Assembly: GCA_030015575.1 (NCBI GenBank)
Contig: CM057340.1
Coordinates: 755,105,632-755,169,631 of the forward strand
Direction: 5' to 3'
DNA: 64,000 nt
Source of the DNA: Agapanthus africanus
Taxonomy: Eukaryota > Streptophyta > Magnoliopsida > Asparagales > Amaryllidaceae
This document shows positions 35,691 through 46,460 of the stretch, piece after piece. Position 1 is the stretch's first letter. The number at the start of each line of letters is the position of its first letter. Position numbers and translations under genes: made by a program. The notes under the pieces were generated by a model. That model did not search any database. It was not told the origin of the DNA and saw nothing but the letters and a program-made list of their open reading frames with translations.

Positions 35691-36195
35691 CATAACCTTG
35701 AATGAAAAATTTAGATTAAGACAGATTCAAAGTATATGAAATGATAAGATTCAAGAAATATGAATTATAAAGAATGTTTTCAGTTGCTGGTTCTTGTGTT
35801 ATATTGCTTAGGTTGTCCACAAAGAGCTGAACTGCATGGTAGGGTTCCATACAGCTCTGACCTGCATGGACCACCAACAAAACCTGTCTTGATTGTATTG
35901 TAACTTGTATTGTCTGTATTGTATAGCAAGTTGTATTGTCTTGTAATATAGATTGTATAATTGGATGACTTGCTGAAATCATGATATCAGTAATTGGATG
36001 TAACTGGAGAATCATGGATGTAACTGGAGAATCATGTAAATGGAAGTATATCCATGGGTCGGTTCAGTCAATATAGATTGAATAGATTGAAAAGATTGAA
36101 TATATGGATTTATATTGAATTGTTATAGTGTAGATTATAATTGAATCATATTCAAATCAGATTGATTATATTGAGACTTAGTCTGAGTCAGGTGT
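35691..36195 (-). mobile_element. Leader and partial 5' LTR of copy B
   Basis: On the minus strand, 35888-35700 is the gypsy leader beginning GGTTTTGTTGG. The part 36195-35889 matches an internal stretch of the LTR (32105-32405). The LTR bases that should lie next to the leader are deleted, and at 36195 the LTR text stops inside CTGAGTCAG. The copy is thus truncated at its 5' side. Confidence 0.65.
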
Positions 36196-38220
36196 TCCCC
36201 TCCGAACATAGAGACGAGACCGCGTAGGTTCGTCTTTCCTGAGATTCGGGGCAGATGTTATTTGGTTTTATCCGTCCACCTTTCCGAAGATGCCAAGTTG
36301 ATTCATGGCACCGTGTATTGGAGGTTTAGGCGGATGCGGCCGATGTAGCAGACTTCGTCAGATTCCCCCTCGCTTGAGGGGTTTTTGATTGTGGGGACGC
36401 TCTTCCCTGCAGGCGCAAGCCTCTGCAGTTAATTACGCTACCGCACCGCGGTAGCAACTTTCTCTTTCTCCAGAATTTCACTTCGTGTCGTGGGTGTTTG
36501 TTTTGTTTGTGGTTGCCCGTGGATTGTATACGGAGACTAATTTATGTCGTCGCCCGTAGGACGTGGATTAGTCCAAATCCGTATTTTCTTAGATTTGGGT
36601 TTGGGATTTTGGTTTAAGGACACGTTAGCCCTATTTAAGGCTAAGATCAACTTAAACCTTTGTTAAGGATACGTCAGCCTAATCTCCAGACTAAGATCAA
36701 CTTAACATGATCGTTTGGATCCGACAAGAGAGCAATTGGCTCTATTGTTTAGTTTAATGACGTTGCGGTCGATTTCCCGTTTAGGGACATGGTGGTCCAT
36801 CATTCCCATTTGGGGACGAACATTAGTTTAAGGAAATTTTGGTCCAACATTCCCATTTTGGGACGAATATTAGTTTAAGGACGTTTCGATCCACGCGTTT
36901 AAGGACCCCGCAGTCCGTATCGATGTGTGGTTATCGGGACCCGTCACCTCTCTGAAGACGTTGAAGGATTACAATGACAAATATCAGAGGAGTTCGGAGA
37001 TGTACCCTTGAACCGGGTGTAAATTGGTTTAAGAGAGCAGTTGTGCTCAGCTCAATTTAATTTGAGGACTTACGGCCAGTATTGGGCTAAGTCCAGTTGA
37101 GAATATTCAATAATTTTTTATTTGTCTGGCCTGTTAGGCCTTTGATTGGGCTCTGCCCTTGTTTAATAATGCATGGCATTTTGTTTGGTCTATTAGACCT
37201 TTATTTGGGCTCTGCCCTTTTTAAATGATGCACAACATCTGTTTTGGTCTGACAGACCTTTGTTTGTGCTTTGCATTGCATTTTATACTAGCTTGTTAGG
37301 CCTTTTAAATGGGGTTCTGTTCCTTTTTTTTATAATGCAGAGCATTTGTTTTGGTCCATTGGGCCTCTTAATTGGGCCCTGCCCTTTAATAATGCGTTGC
37401 ATTAATTAGTCTGACAGAACGCCACGTGGCTTGTCAGGTGCTTTGCGCTAATTGAGGAGCGCAAGGCGCAAGTCCATGTGGAGGTGACACGTGTCACGCT
37501 CTGGTGAGAGCAAGTCTGCTAGCGCAGTGCGCTGCGACAGTGCGCTGCGCTGTTGCGCTGCTGCCACGTGGCGCGCTCTGGTGACTTGAGCCAATTTAAG
37601 AGAGCAGTGCTCTGTTTTAGAAGCGCATAGCGCAGTCTGTTCTGGGGCTGACACGTGGCGCTCTCTGGTGGCTTGCGCCAACCCGAGAGCGCAACAGTGC
37701 AATTTTTTCAAGTGCAGGGCACTGTTCAATATCTTGATCTGATTTTAGATCAAAGAAGAGAATCTTCTAAGATTCCAGAACTAATGGTTCATCGAAAGGT
37801 AATGCCTTTATTTAGATCAGAAAGATCTAAAGAAGAAGTAAATTACTTCTTTTTATTAATATTATCATTTTTTATTGAAGATCTTTGATCTTGTTCTTAG
37901 ATCATTGATCTTTTCAGAAGAAAATTCTTCTTTTTCTAAAGGTTTTATCTTTTTCTTTCTTTCTTTCTAAATTCTTCTCCAAGTTCTTAGAAGAGCTCTG
38001 TGAATTCTCTGTGTGCTAAAATTCTCCCTTAGACTTGGAGTCTAGGTTTTTTTTTATAGTGCCATTTGATTTGTTAAATCAGTTAAAGAGATCTTTCTCT
38101 GAGTGATTTAGAGATTTTTCCCCACCGTTGGATCTTTGATCCAAGGGCTTCTGTTTTACAGAAGATAATCTTCTTGTTTTAACAAGATCAGAAAGATCTT
38201 TCTAGAATTTTAATTCTGTT
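36196..38220. other. Upstream part of PMD-element region, non-coding
   Basis: No gene seen. Direct repeats of TTGGGGACGAACATTAGTTTAAGG text lie around 36780-36900. A degenerate roughly 60-bp tandem array (GGTCT..TTAGGCCTTT..TGGGCTCTGCCC) spans about 37110-37400, five units. From 37420 to 37700 the DNA becomes rich in GCGC and CACGTG/CACGTGG motifs like the inverted repeat that follows. Between 37730 and 38220 short palindromes such as AGATCTTTGATCT recur. The left end of the PMD element may lie in this stretch. Confidence 0.45.
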
Positions 38221-38561
38221 TTAGTGCTGGCACAGTTGGCGCAAGCGCACCTGCGCTTGACACGTGTCGCGCAGCGCAGAGCGCAGCGCAACTGCGTTGC
38301 CACGTGTCGCGCTAGCGCCGAGCGCAGCGCAACCGCGCTGCCACGTGTCGCGCAGCACAGAGCGCAACTCAGCTGAAGCGTTGCTTGCTTTATTTTCATT
38401 TTAAATAGAGCCTTGCTCTGATTGGGTATGCTGCCTTGGGCGCTGCGCTGGCGTGTCAGCTTTTGACACATGGCGCGTTGCGCGCAGCGCAAGAAATCTG
38501 AAGCGTTGCTTCAATTTTTGAAATTTTGAAATTCAAACAGAGCTTTGCTCTGATTGGGAAA
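38221..38561 (+). repeat. Left inverted repeat of the PMD element (G-box array)
   Basis: This is the inverted partner of 58667-59008. Shared blocks in mirrored order are repeated CACGTGTCGCGCAGCGC units, GCTGAAGCGTTGCTTGCT, TTTTAAATAGAGC, CAGCTTTTGACAC, GCGCGTTGCGCGCAGC, TCTGAAGCGTTGCTTC and CAGAGCTTTGCTCT. The arms are imperfect. Each holds several CACGTG palindromes, the core of plant G-boxes, so it may act as promoter DNA as well. Confidence 0.65.
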
Positions 38562-38665
38562 ACAAATGCCCCCCCACCGTTGCGCTCACGTGGCGCATAC
38601 GTGAGTGCAGCGGTGGCAAGATCCTGACCGTTGGATCGGCTGAGGAGTTGAAGGGGCGCAAGCGC

Positions 38666-38675
38666 CTATAAATAG
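38666..38675 (+). promoter_or_regulatory. TATA box of the PMD element
   Basis: CTATAAATAG sits after the G-box array and about 600 bases before the ORF. A matching CTATAAATAG stands at 63341-63350 in the related element. Transcription should start near 38700. Confidence 0.6.
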
Positions 38676-38699
38676 GACCCTTGGCCCTTCACAGATGTT

Positions 38700-39270
38700 C
38701 ACCATCTTCAAGAATTTTAATTTTCAGAGCCTTGCTCTTGCTTTTAAGAACTTCAGAGCCTTGCTCTCGTTTTTCAAAAACTTCAGAGTTCAAACTCTAG
38801 AAAAATCTTATGTAAAATTTAACTTATATTAAATTAAATTAATTTTAATTAACAGAGCTTTGCTCTCATAGATCTTTGATCTAAAGAAAATCCTTTTGGG
38901 GTTTCACCAACAGAGCCTTGCTCTCAAGAATCCATAGATCTAAAGAGATCTTGTTTCAGGGTTTTTTTTAACCCATGAACAGAGCTTTGCTCATGGACAA
39001 AGTATAGATCTTTTTGATCTAAAAATGATGAACTCTTAAGAGTTTTCATGGATCTTTAAGATCCCAAATTTTTTTAATTTTTAGGAGTTAAATTCTTTTT
39101 AAGGGATTTTCTCATCACTATTATAGAGCTAGGCTCTTTTGAGGAATTTTATTCCCTTGAGACCAGAGTTTGACAAGTGTCACTCTGTGACAGAGCTTTG
39201 CTCTGAAAGAGGAGATTTTCTCCTTGTCTCTAGGGATTTCTCATTAATGAGAATATTCTTTTGGGGATCT
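38700..39270 (+). repeat. Hairpin-rich leader of the PMD element
   Basis: The leader is packed with short palindromes that can form stems of five or more pairs around a small loop: AGAGCNTTGCTCT at 38726, 38755, 38854, 38912 and 39192, with variants at about 38981 and 39125. Others are AGATCTTTGATCT (38870), AGATCTTTTTGATCT (39006), AACTCTTAAGAGTT (39031), GGAATTTTATTCC (39143) and GGAGATTTTCTCC (39211). No ORF is present. Confidence 0.7.
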
Positions 39271-39279
39271 CCTCATTAA

Positions 39280-40887
39280 TTGACAGTCCCATCCAATGAT
39301 GAGGCTGTCTTATTAACTGATGACTTGTCATCTAGATTTTGTGGGTCCCCCTTTGGTCCTTTATCTACCGCACTGCAGTATGGTATAAATTTTAAAATGC
39401 TAAGCGTTGGAATTACAACACTGACGGCTGATTTTTGTCCCTCCGAAGGAAACATGTCTGCTGACCTGTCATTCCCGTTTGTTCGTTCAGAGGAAGGATT
39501 TTCCGAGGCGCCGGTGGACCGGGAGGTGCTCGCTCTCATTAAGGCTCATGACCCCGAGCACAAGAACCTTCACCTGGGGGTAGGTGGTATAACGAAATCA
39601 TCAAAGGTCAAGCTTCAGTTCCGCGACGCCGTCTGAGCCCATCTCGTCGATCCCCTATGCGGATGAACCCCCGGTGAAGTATGCCGTGGAGTTCAAGAAC
39701 TGGAATTCGGAGGATCTTCTCCAGCCTTCGATCGATGCCATTCCCGTGCAGCCGCCGCCGGCCGTGGACATCTTAGGGCGGCGCATATGTCAGGGTGAAG
39801 CACGCCCTTGGGGACAGGCTTACAATATTGGATTGACCCCGCGACAACCGGCTGGATATCTGCAGTAGGCTAGATATATCCTATCAGCGAAGAGGACGCA
39901 TCTGATGAAGATCGGTCTGTACTCCGCAATCTACGTCTCGTTGTTTGAGTACCCCGCTCCTCCAACATGGTGGGTCAAGGCTTTCATCGAACAATGGAAC
40001 ATCCCTACCCACACCTTCCTTATGACGGACAGGGAAGTCTCCATCTCCTTGGAAGAGTTCGTCGAGATCTCGGGCTTGCCGGTGAGGGGGGAGCATTACG
40101 AGGAGCTGCTTCCTCCTGACGAGTACGTCTTCACCACCAAGCCGCTGGTATTTGATTTGACGCCGGAGAATGCTATTCAGCACCAGTTTCCAGGCTTGGT
40201 GAAGGTACTGAACATATACGAAGGTCTCTATCTGGAATCAGGAGTCCGGGGAGTCAGTTTCGCAGATTTTACCGCCCGCTTCCTTCGACCGGAGATTCTA
40301 TCGGAGCGGAGTGAAAAGTTCGCCAAGCTCGATGACCCTTTCGGCTTCGGCTTAGATCGTCGACCAATATTGGAAGACGATCAAAAGGATTTCTATCTCC
40401 CTGACGCCGCCATCATGCCCTTATCAGAAATCGCCGCCCCGGGCATTGATGAGGAAACCTTCTTTTTATGGTTCCTGGGATTGTGGTTGTGCAGCTTCGC
40501 GCTCCTCATACACCCGCGATACATGAGGCCATCCGTTTTCTACCCAGCGTATCGGATGGTGGCTGGCTTACAGTTGTCGATCGGAATCGTCGGGTTGGCC
40601 CACCTATACCATAGACTCAGTGTGGTGGCGGACGCAAATGAGCCTGGGGTGCAACCTGCCAATTTCCCGATGCACTACTTCACTTCGTGGATGGAAATGC
40701 ATGTGCTCGGGGTATTTGGCATTCACAAGTGCCCCTCGTTTTTTGAGAAGTGCAGACTCCCACGAGTCATGCGGCTGATTGGCGCTTCCATTGTGAATCC
40801 ATCTCCGCGGGAGGCTAGGGGGTTGCTCCTTCGTCCGCCCACGGTTGGAGCGAGGATTTCTTTTACGGACAAAGTCGTGACTATCGG
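39280..40887 (+). pseudogene. Plant mobile domain (PMD) protein ORF, 5' part
   Basis: From 39905 the frame holds the PMD (aminotransferase-like plant mobile domain) pattern: an IYVSLFEY start, WWVKAFIEQWNI, THTFLM, the hallmark SLEEFVEISGLPV, and a later FLWFLGLWLC hydrophobic stretch. PMD proteins occur as host silencing factors (MAIN/MAIL type) and as cargo of transposable elements, and the setting here is an element. Upstream reading frames 39280-39636 and 39674-39868 belong to the same protein but are separated by a frameshift near 39636 and a TAG near 39866. The ORF is cut at 40887 by the LARD and goes on at 48157-48310 and 58539-58666. It is not functional as it stands. Confidence 0.65.
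40883..40887. other. Target site duplication ATCGG, left of LARD
   Basis: ATCGG directly before the LTR start at 40888. The same five bases follow the element at 48152-48156. Confidence 0.9.
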
Positions 40888-42572
40888 TGATCGCACGCTT
40901 TTGGCGTGTCGGATGTTCAAAGTTCTAAAGTTATAACCGCGATCAGGACGGTGTCGCTATGCAGCTAGCCGGTTGAGCACGGGTCGATCCACAGGGAGAT
41001 GGTTGTATGTTCGTTCGAGTTTTAGACGAGTTAATAAAGAATGTGTATATGTTTGTTCAGTTCTATCCTAAGTGTTCGTATTTATGTTCAAGTAAGCTTG
41101 TTAAGGTTAAGGTTGGTTAGTAGAGTTAGGATTAGTCTTGTACTTATCTTTAGCCATTCTTAAGACGATGTTGGATAATCGAAAGTAGCGGGGATTAGGA
41201 GGACATAGGAATATGATTTATGAGTTTAAGCAAGCTTTCCAACGCTAAATCCATTCCTAGTGCCCCTTGTCCGTCCGCTAAATACCCTTATTTCCAACCC
41301 TCGACCAAACACCCGCAACCATGTATCCAATTAAGTCACAACTACATGTCACGTTGTAGTGTGCTTAAAGAACTTCTCGACTTAGGTCGCGACCATATAT
41401 CACGTATAGCGCGCCTAAGTGAGGGGGTTGCATTTGTTTGGTCGGGGTTCGTTTCAAGATGTTTGGCGAACAGAAGCACAAGGGATTTCTCCGTCCCTCA
41501 TACCACCTTCCTTAGCCTTAACAAGAGGGAAATTATTCACACATCATAAAAGAAAAGAAAACAAAACAATAAGGAAGAAAAGAGGAAAATACGGTTTTAC
41601 AAGTGAAGCAAGCTAACTCTTGGGTCCTCATCTTAGCAAGGAACTCCATCAAGTATCATCGCTTGAAAATACGGATAAGAGAAGAAAAGAAAAGAGAACA
41701 AGAAAAGAAATAACAACAACTAGTTAACAACAAATAATAAAATTACAATACAAGATAATAAAATTACAAGACAATAAATAAAAGAGACAAGATAAAAACA
41801 ACCCTCATCTTCATTGATCTTCTGCTCAAAAAGCTTTCACTACAATTTTCATGGAGGAAAGAATGAAGAAGAAGAAGAAACCAAGCTAAATCCTAACAAA
41901 AAGAGGCATAAGAATTCATCCTTTACAATGGCTCAGAACTGGGGTATTTATAGGAGGGGAGTTGAAAATCTAGGGCAACATTCTGACCCTACAGGAAAAG
42001 ACAAACCTACCCCTGAAAAATAATCATCTGAGGAGCCTATACGGCCGCGGTTCTGCGGCCTAAGCGCGCTTATGCCGCGGAACCGCGGCCATTTAGATGA
42101 TTTGACATGTCGTATTTTGTGGGTTTGTCTGTTCTTCTGTCCTATGTTGTTCTACATATACCAAATTGCAAATTGCTTCCACAATTGCTTCAGATCTGCA
42201 CAGTCCAAACATAGCTACACTTTTGATTGATTTGACCTTTCTCCCTCGAGCTCCGCGCACCCATTGATTCTTGTGCTGCCCTTCTTGTGCTCCGTGCTTG
42301 TCCGAGACACGAATGACCACTGTCATATGTCTTGTCTCTGGAACTGGTACGCGGCACTGGACGGATACGGATGACCGGAACCCGGCTTTTATCTGTTGTC
42401 AACAGATGTTCTGGATTTTGGCTCAACAGTGGTGATTTTGTATTAATTGCGTTATTTTGGACTAGAAAACTGTGGCCTGTAAATATGTAGCAAACACGAA
42501 TTAAAAGCACTTGCCTATAAACAAACGAGCGTAAGAATGGGCGGTATAAAATGCAATATTCTGGTATGAACA
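40888..42572 (-). repeat. LARD 3' LTR
   Basis: Plus-strand text TGATCGCACGC...ATGAACA, 1685 bp. On the minus strand a TATA box (TATAAATACC) lies at about 41944-41953. A 48-bp palindrome built on CCGCGG is at 42043-42090. Confidence 0.9.
42043..42090. repeat. 48-bp CCGCGG palindrome in LARD 3' LTR
   Basis: Arms GGCCGCGGTTCTGCGGCC and TGCCGCGGAACCGCGGCC flank the 12-bp perfect palindrome TAAGCGCGCTTA. The same layout occurs at 47622-47669 and, with TAAGCTTGCTTA in the centre, in the copia element at 50610-50656. Confidence 0.85.
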
Positions 42573-44290
42573 AACACCCCCAAACTTAACTTTTGCTCGT
42601 CCCGAGCAAAACCAATTATTCACAAAAAAGTCCTAACCGCACTTTCGCAGGGAACGCGATTGCTCTGAGCACGTGCAACAAGCCGTTAAACCTCTGGTTG
42701 TCCCTAGTAGGAGGAGTGTTGTCTCCTGAGGGTTTTCAGCGGATTACACCCACAAAATCCCGTCAAGCTAGTGTCATAAGTTAACATCGATTCTACTCCT
42801 ACAGTTTAGTATTTACGTTAGAAACTCTATCATCCTAAGTTAGAAATATCCAACCCTTATTTTTCACACCTCCTATCTATTTAACCTTGGATCCTATACG
42901 TTCCAAAAAAGTTTAAAAAGATGTTGGTATCTCCTGAGTTTTCCTTTTTTAAGTGAGGTCTCAAATCAGGGATTTTTATTAATTTTACAGAAAACACAAG
43001 TCTTATTCTTTATTTCTATTTTTTATCCAAACATCGATTGTATACCCCTACGTGTTTGTATATTTGCACCCCTACACTCAAGAATTCAATTCAAGCTATA
43101 ATACCCTTGCCCTAATACCTAATACTACTTCTTTTCATTAAGGATTGACGGATTTGCTTGCACACCTTTCATGCGACTATTAATGCTTCTTGAGACACTA
43201 ACGGCCGATTACCGAATGTGTGAGCTTTTAAAGTGTAAATAGCAGTTTCCAGGTCTTGAATTTATTCTATTTTTATTTTTCTTTTTCTTTTTCTTTTTCA
43301 AGACCGGATATGTTTTCCAATAATGCTCTTTTGGTGTTTAGCTTTAAATACCGTTTTTTCTTTCATACTAGGTTTTTCAGGCAAGAGTATTTCTAGATAT
43401 CCTCTACTATCCTAAGTTTCAAGGTGCGTGTAAGTGCAGTTTGTAGGGTATATACTTTCTAAATTTGAACTCAAGAACAGAAACTATTTTTCAAACTTAT
43501 CCTTCTGTAAAGCTTCAATACTTTCCCTTCATCTTGACTTAACTCAAGAACTGAACTCAAGATTACCTATTTCTCAAAAAATAACTGTAAGGACGTATAA
43601 TCACCAAGTTTAAACAGAAGGAGGGTTATTTTTAGGGTTTTCAATTCCTAAGCCTAGAATTTAGTTATTTCTAATATATCAACTAGACTTTCGGAATAAA
43701 AATCAAAGTTACCCTATTAGCTAACTTGACGATAAAGTTTTTATATTTTTTGGAAAATTTTCGATTTTTATGAGTTTTTAATAAGGTATGCAAATGCAAA
43801 ATATACAAATGAATGCGAAGGAAGAAAGCTTACCGAGCACACCCACTGTCAGGCTATACCAAGAGGGTCAAAATTGTCGGCGCTCTCCCTAAAATCAAAT
43901 TATATACAAAACAAAAAGGAAAACAAAAAATATATATACAAAAAAAGAGTCCCCCCCAAACTTAAGTAAAACAGTGTTTCCACTGTTAAGCGTTGAAGTG
44001 TAGAATTAAGGGGGGAAAGAGAACAGTTTCAAACTATACAAGGCCTTACACAGGCCAAAAGTGAGCACCAACCATTCAAAGATTTTATCGCTATAATGTA
44101 CAGGTTGGTGGAAGAAGGCGTAAAGAAAAGAGAGGGAGAATACGCGAGATCGTATGGAGATAGGAGTGGTATATGGTCTAGGTATATAAGAAGAAGAATG
44201 GCGGAAGGGAGAAAGAAGTGGAATACGAATTTGAGGGTGGAAATGGATTGAATAAATTAGTACAATATGTAATGATCGATGTGAAAAGAT
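42573..44290 (-). other. LARD interior, non-coding 3' part
   Basis: Between the end of the LARD frame and the polypurine tract (42573-42590, minus strand AAGTTTGGGGGTGTT) the DNA is AT-rich, with homopolymer runs and no supported ORF. No pol remnant was recognised here. Confidence 0.6.
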
Positions 44291-45661
44291 TTATTGTACT
44301 AATCTATCAATATGGTGAGAAATTGGGTCAAATCCCTCAAGATTCGTGAGAAACCATGGGTACGCTGAACTCGGTAAACCAGACATATGAAATGAAAGTG
44401 AGATGGTTTCTTGCAAGGTCGGAACGATGGAAAGGATGGAGGTAGGTGATTGAGGAAGGTTATCGGTTAAAGGTTCAGGAGGGTGTACACAGTCAATGAA
44501 AGGAACAGGATGAATTGGAAAATCCGACTCATCAATTAAAACTGGTTCATCCTCAAAAATATCCTCAAAAGTTTCCTCAAAATTCAGCTTATCCATGCAA
44601 ATTTCATCAAAATCAAGACGCATGTGGGGTTCGGGAAAAACAGTTAATGACTCGGGATGATGAATTGGAGAGAAAAACTCTGCCAAATATACAGGTTCAT
44701 TATCCAAAATATTCCCGGCGTCAATATCCTCAATCAAGTGAAAATCAATATTCTCAGACACCTTAGCAAAAGCATGGATATTAATCAATTCAGGTTCTAG
44801 AGTGGAGGTGTAGAGGTCAAAAGGATTGGGTGTGGTTTCACTCGAAAAGGACCCTTCACAATCGGGCAAATCAAACACTACAAAGTCACACAGCTCATTA
44901 TCTGTTCTATCTTTAATCAATGAATCGTTTGGAACACTAGATAGACATTCAAAACCGGAGTTATGGGATTCAAGTTGAAACGGGGAGGCTTGATTCGGAA
45001 TGGGGTACATCTCACTCTCTCCACTCAAATTCTCAACCTGTCCTACCGCCTCTTCATACATTGGAAAATTTGGAGCTAGTTGAAAACTAGCTACCGGGTC
45101 ACTAGGTTGTATGAGGGCGGCCATGGACGCATTCAAATCCATCATCTGTTGGTACGACGCTACCCTAAAGTCTTCCAAAGACTGTTCCAAACTAGACATG
45201 GGTTGTGAAGGGGTTTAAGTAAAAGATTCAAAGTTGTTTGGATACTGAAAACTCCCAAATGGCGGTTCAGAAGCAATGTCTAGGGAAGGTGCAAAAGTCG
45301 GGTAGGACTGGTAGGAATTGAATGGCTGGACAGGAGCAGGATCAACATTTGGATAAGAAGGTGAATGGAATTGTTGATCCCAGGAATCTGTAGTGGTGAA
45401 AGGAGTGAAAGATCGGCTACAGGATTGTTCAATATGTTCAGCGACGGACAAAGGACGACTTGCAAAAGGGGTATCAACATTAGAGGGTGGGGGAGGTTGA
45501 AAGGGTTGATACAAAGTGGATTGCGGAGGGCAAGTGTTTGTCCTAGACGCGTCTATCCGATCTTTCAAAGAGATTTTGGGCATGGAGGGATCGTTCGTCG
45601 TTCGGCCAAAAGCAAGAACCGTAAGAAGTAATGTCTGGTTGTGGGTACCAAAGTTCGGCAA
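44291..45661 (-). pseudogene. LARD internal ORF, unknown acidic protein
   Basis: Two minus-strand frames, 45661-45215 (148 aa, Pro/Ser-rich) and 45199-44291 (302 aa), share one frame and are separated by a single stop at about 45215, so they form one 456-codon ORF with one nonsense change. The second half is strongly acidic with repeated Asp/Glu-Pro text and starts with a short coiled-coil-like segment (LEQSLEDFRVASYQQMMDLN). No zinc knuckle or catalytic motif is seen. It may be a gag-related or accessory ORF of this LARD family. I do not recognise the function. Confidence 0.5.
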
Positions 45662-46184
45662 GAGTTTTGCGAGGTGGGGTACCCATAATATGAAGAGAGA
45701 AAGAAAGAAAGGAAGAGAAAAGGAGGGGAAAAAGAATATGATTTTTTTTTATAGTTTTTAACAAAAGAATGAAATATACACACAAAAAGAATCTGGACAA
45801 AAACAATCACGACACAAAAATACCACACACCTAATCGTTCTAGGGTTTACCTAGGTCAACTAGACCTGCTCCAGAACTTGATTTTTGAAGTAAAACTGTA
45901 TCGAGAAACGGGCTTAAGATACACTGATCACGAGTCCAGGTAAGTGCAGAGATAAGGGGAGGTTTTCCGACGCTTTCGCGAAGGTCCTTAATTAAATAAC
46001 CCTTTCTCTTTTGGCGGTTTCGCCGTTAACACTTTCCTAAACACCCCGTAAACAATGTACCGTTAAGCGAGGTTCTAAACACAGTTAACTTCTCCTAGTG
46101 AGCGCGAAGTCCTTAAGGCTTAAGGTCTAGTTCCTTTTAAAGTTTGTGCGGGTAAACGTTATGCTCAAGTTCGCGCAAGGCACC

Positions 46185-46210
46185 TTTTGACCGCGGTTCC
46201 GCGGTCAAAA
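46185..46210. repeat. 26-bp palindrome TTTTGACCGCGG...
   Basis: Arms TTTTGACCGCGG and CCGCGGTCAAAA around TT, in the LARD 5' leader. It uses the same CCGCGG core as the LTR palindrome. Confidence 0.85.
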
Positions 46211-46439
46211 TGTTGACTTGGGGATTTGTCTTTGGTCAACGAACTCCACTTCTTCTCTTTTCCAAAATAAAAACCTCTGTTTTCTTTTTGGATTACTGTA
46301 CTTGCTCCAGATTAGCCTGCACACTTGCTCACAAAAATTATCAAAAAAAAAAAATAACAAAAAGATTTTATTTTTTTATTTATAAATATATACAAAAAGA
46401 ATATTAACCCGAATAACAAGAAAGAAAATACGCTACCGT

Positions 46440-46457
46440 CTTCCCGGCAACGGCGCC
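46440..46457 (-). other. LARD primer-binding site
   Basis: The minus strand reads TGGCGCCGTTGCCGGGAA, two bases away from the 5' LTR end at 46461. The TGG start pairs with the CCA end of a tRNA. This motif is shared by several plant gypsy-group elements. Confidence 0.8.
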
Positions 46458-46460
46458 ATT

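Noticed and set aside
41220-41616. Plus-strand frames inside the LARD LTRs (also 46920-47190)
   Set aside because: Antisense to the element, overlapping in two frames, and repeated only because the LTRs are copies.
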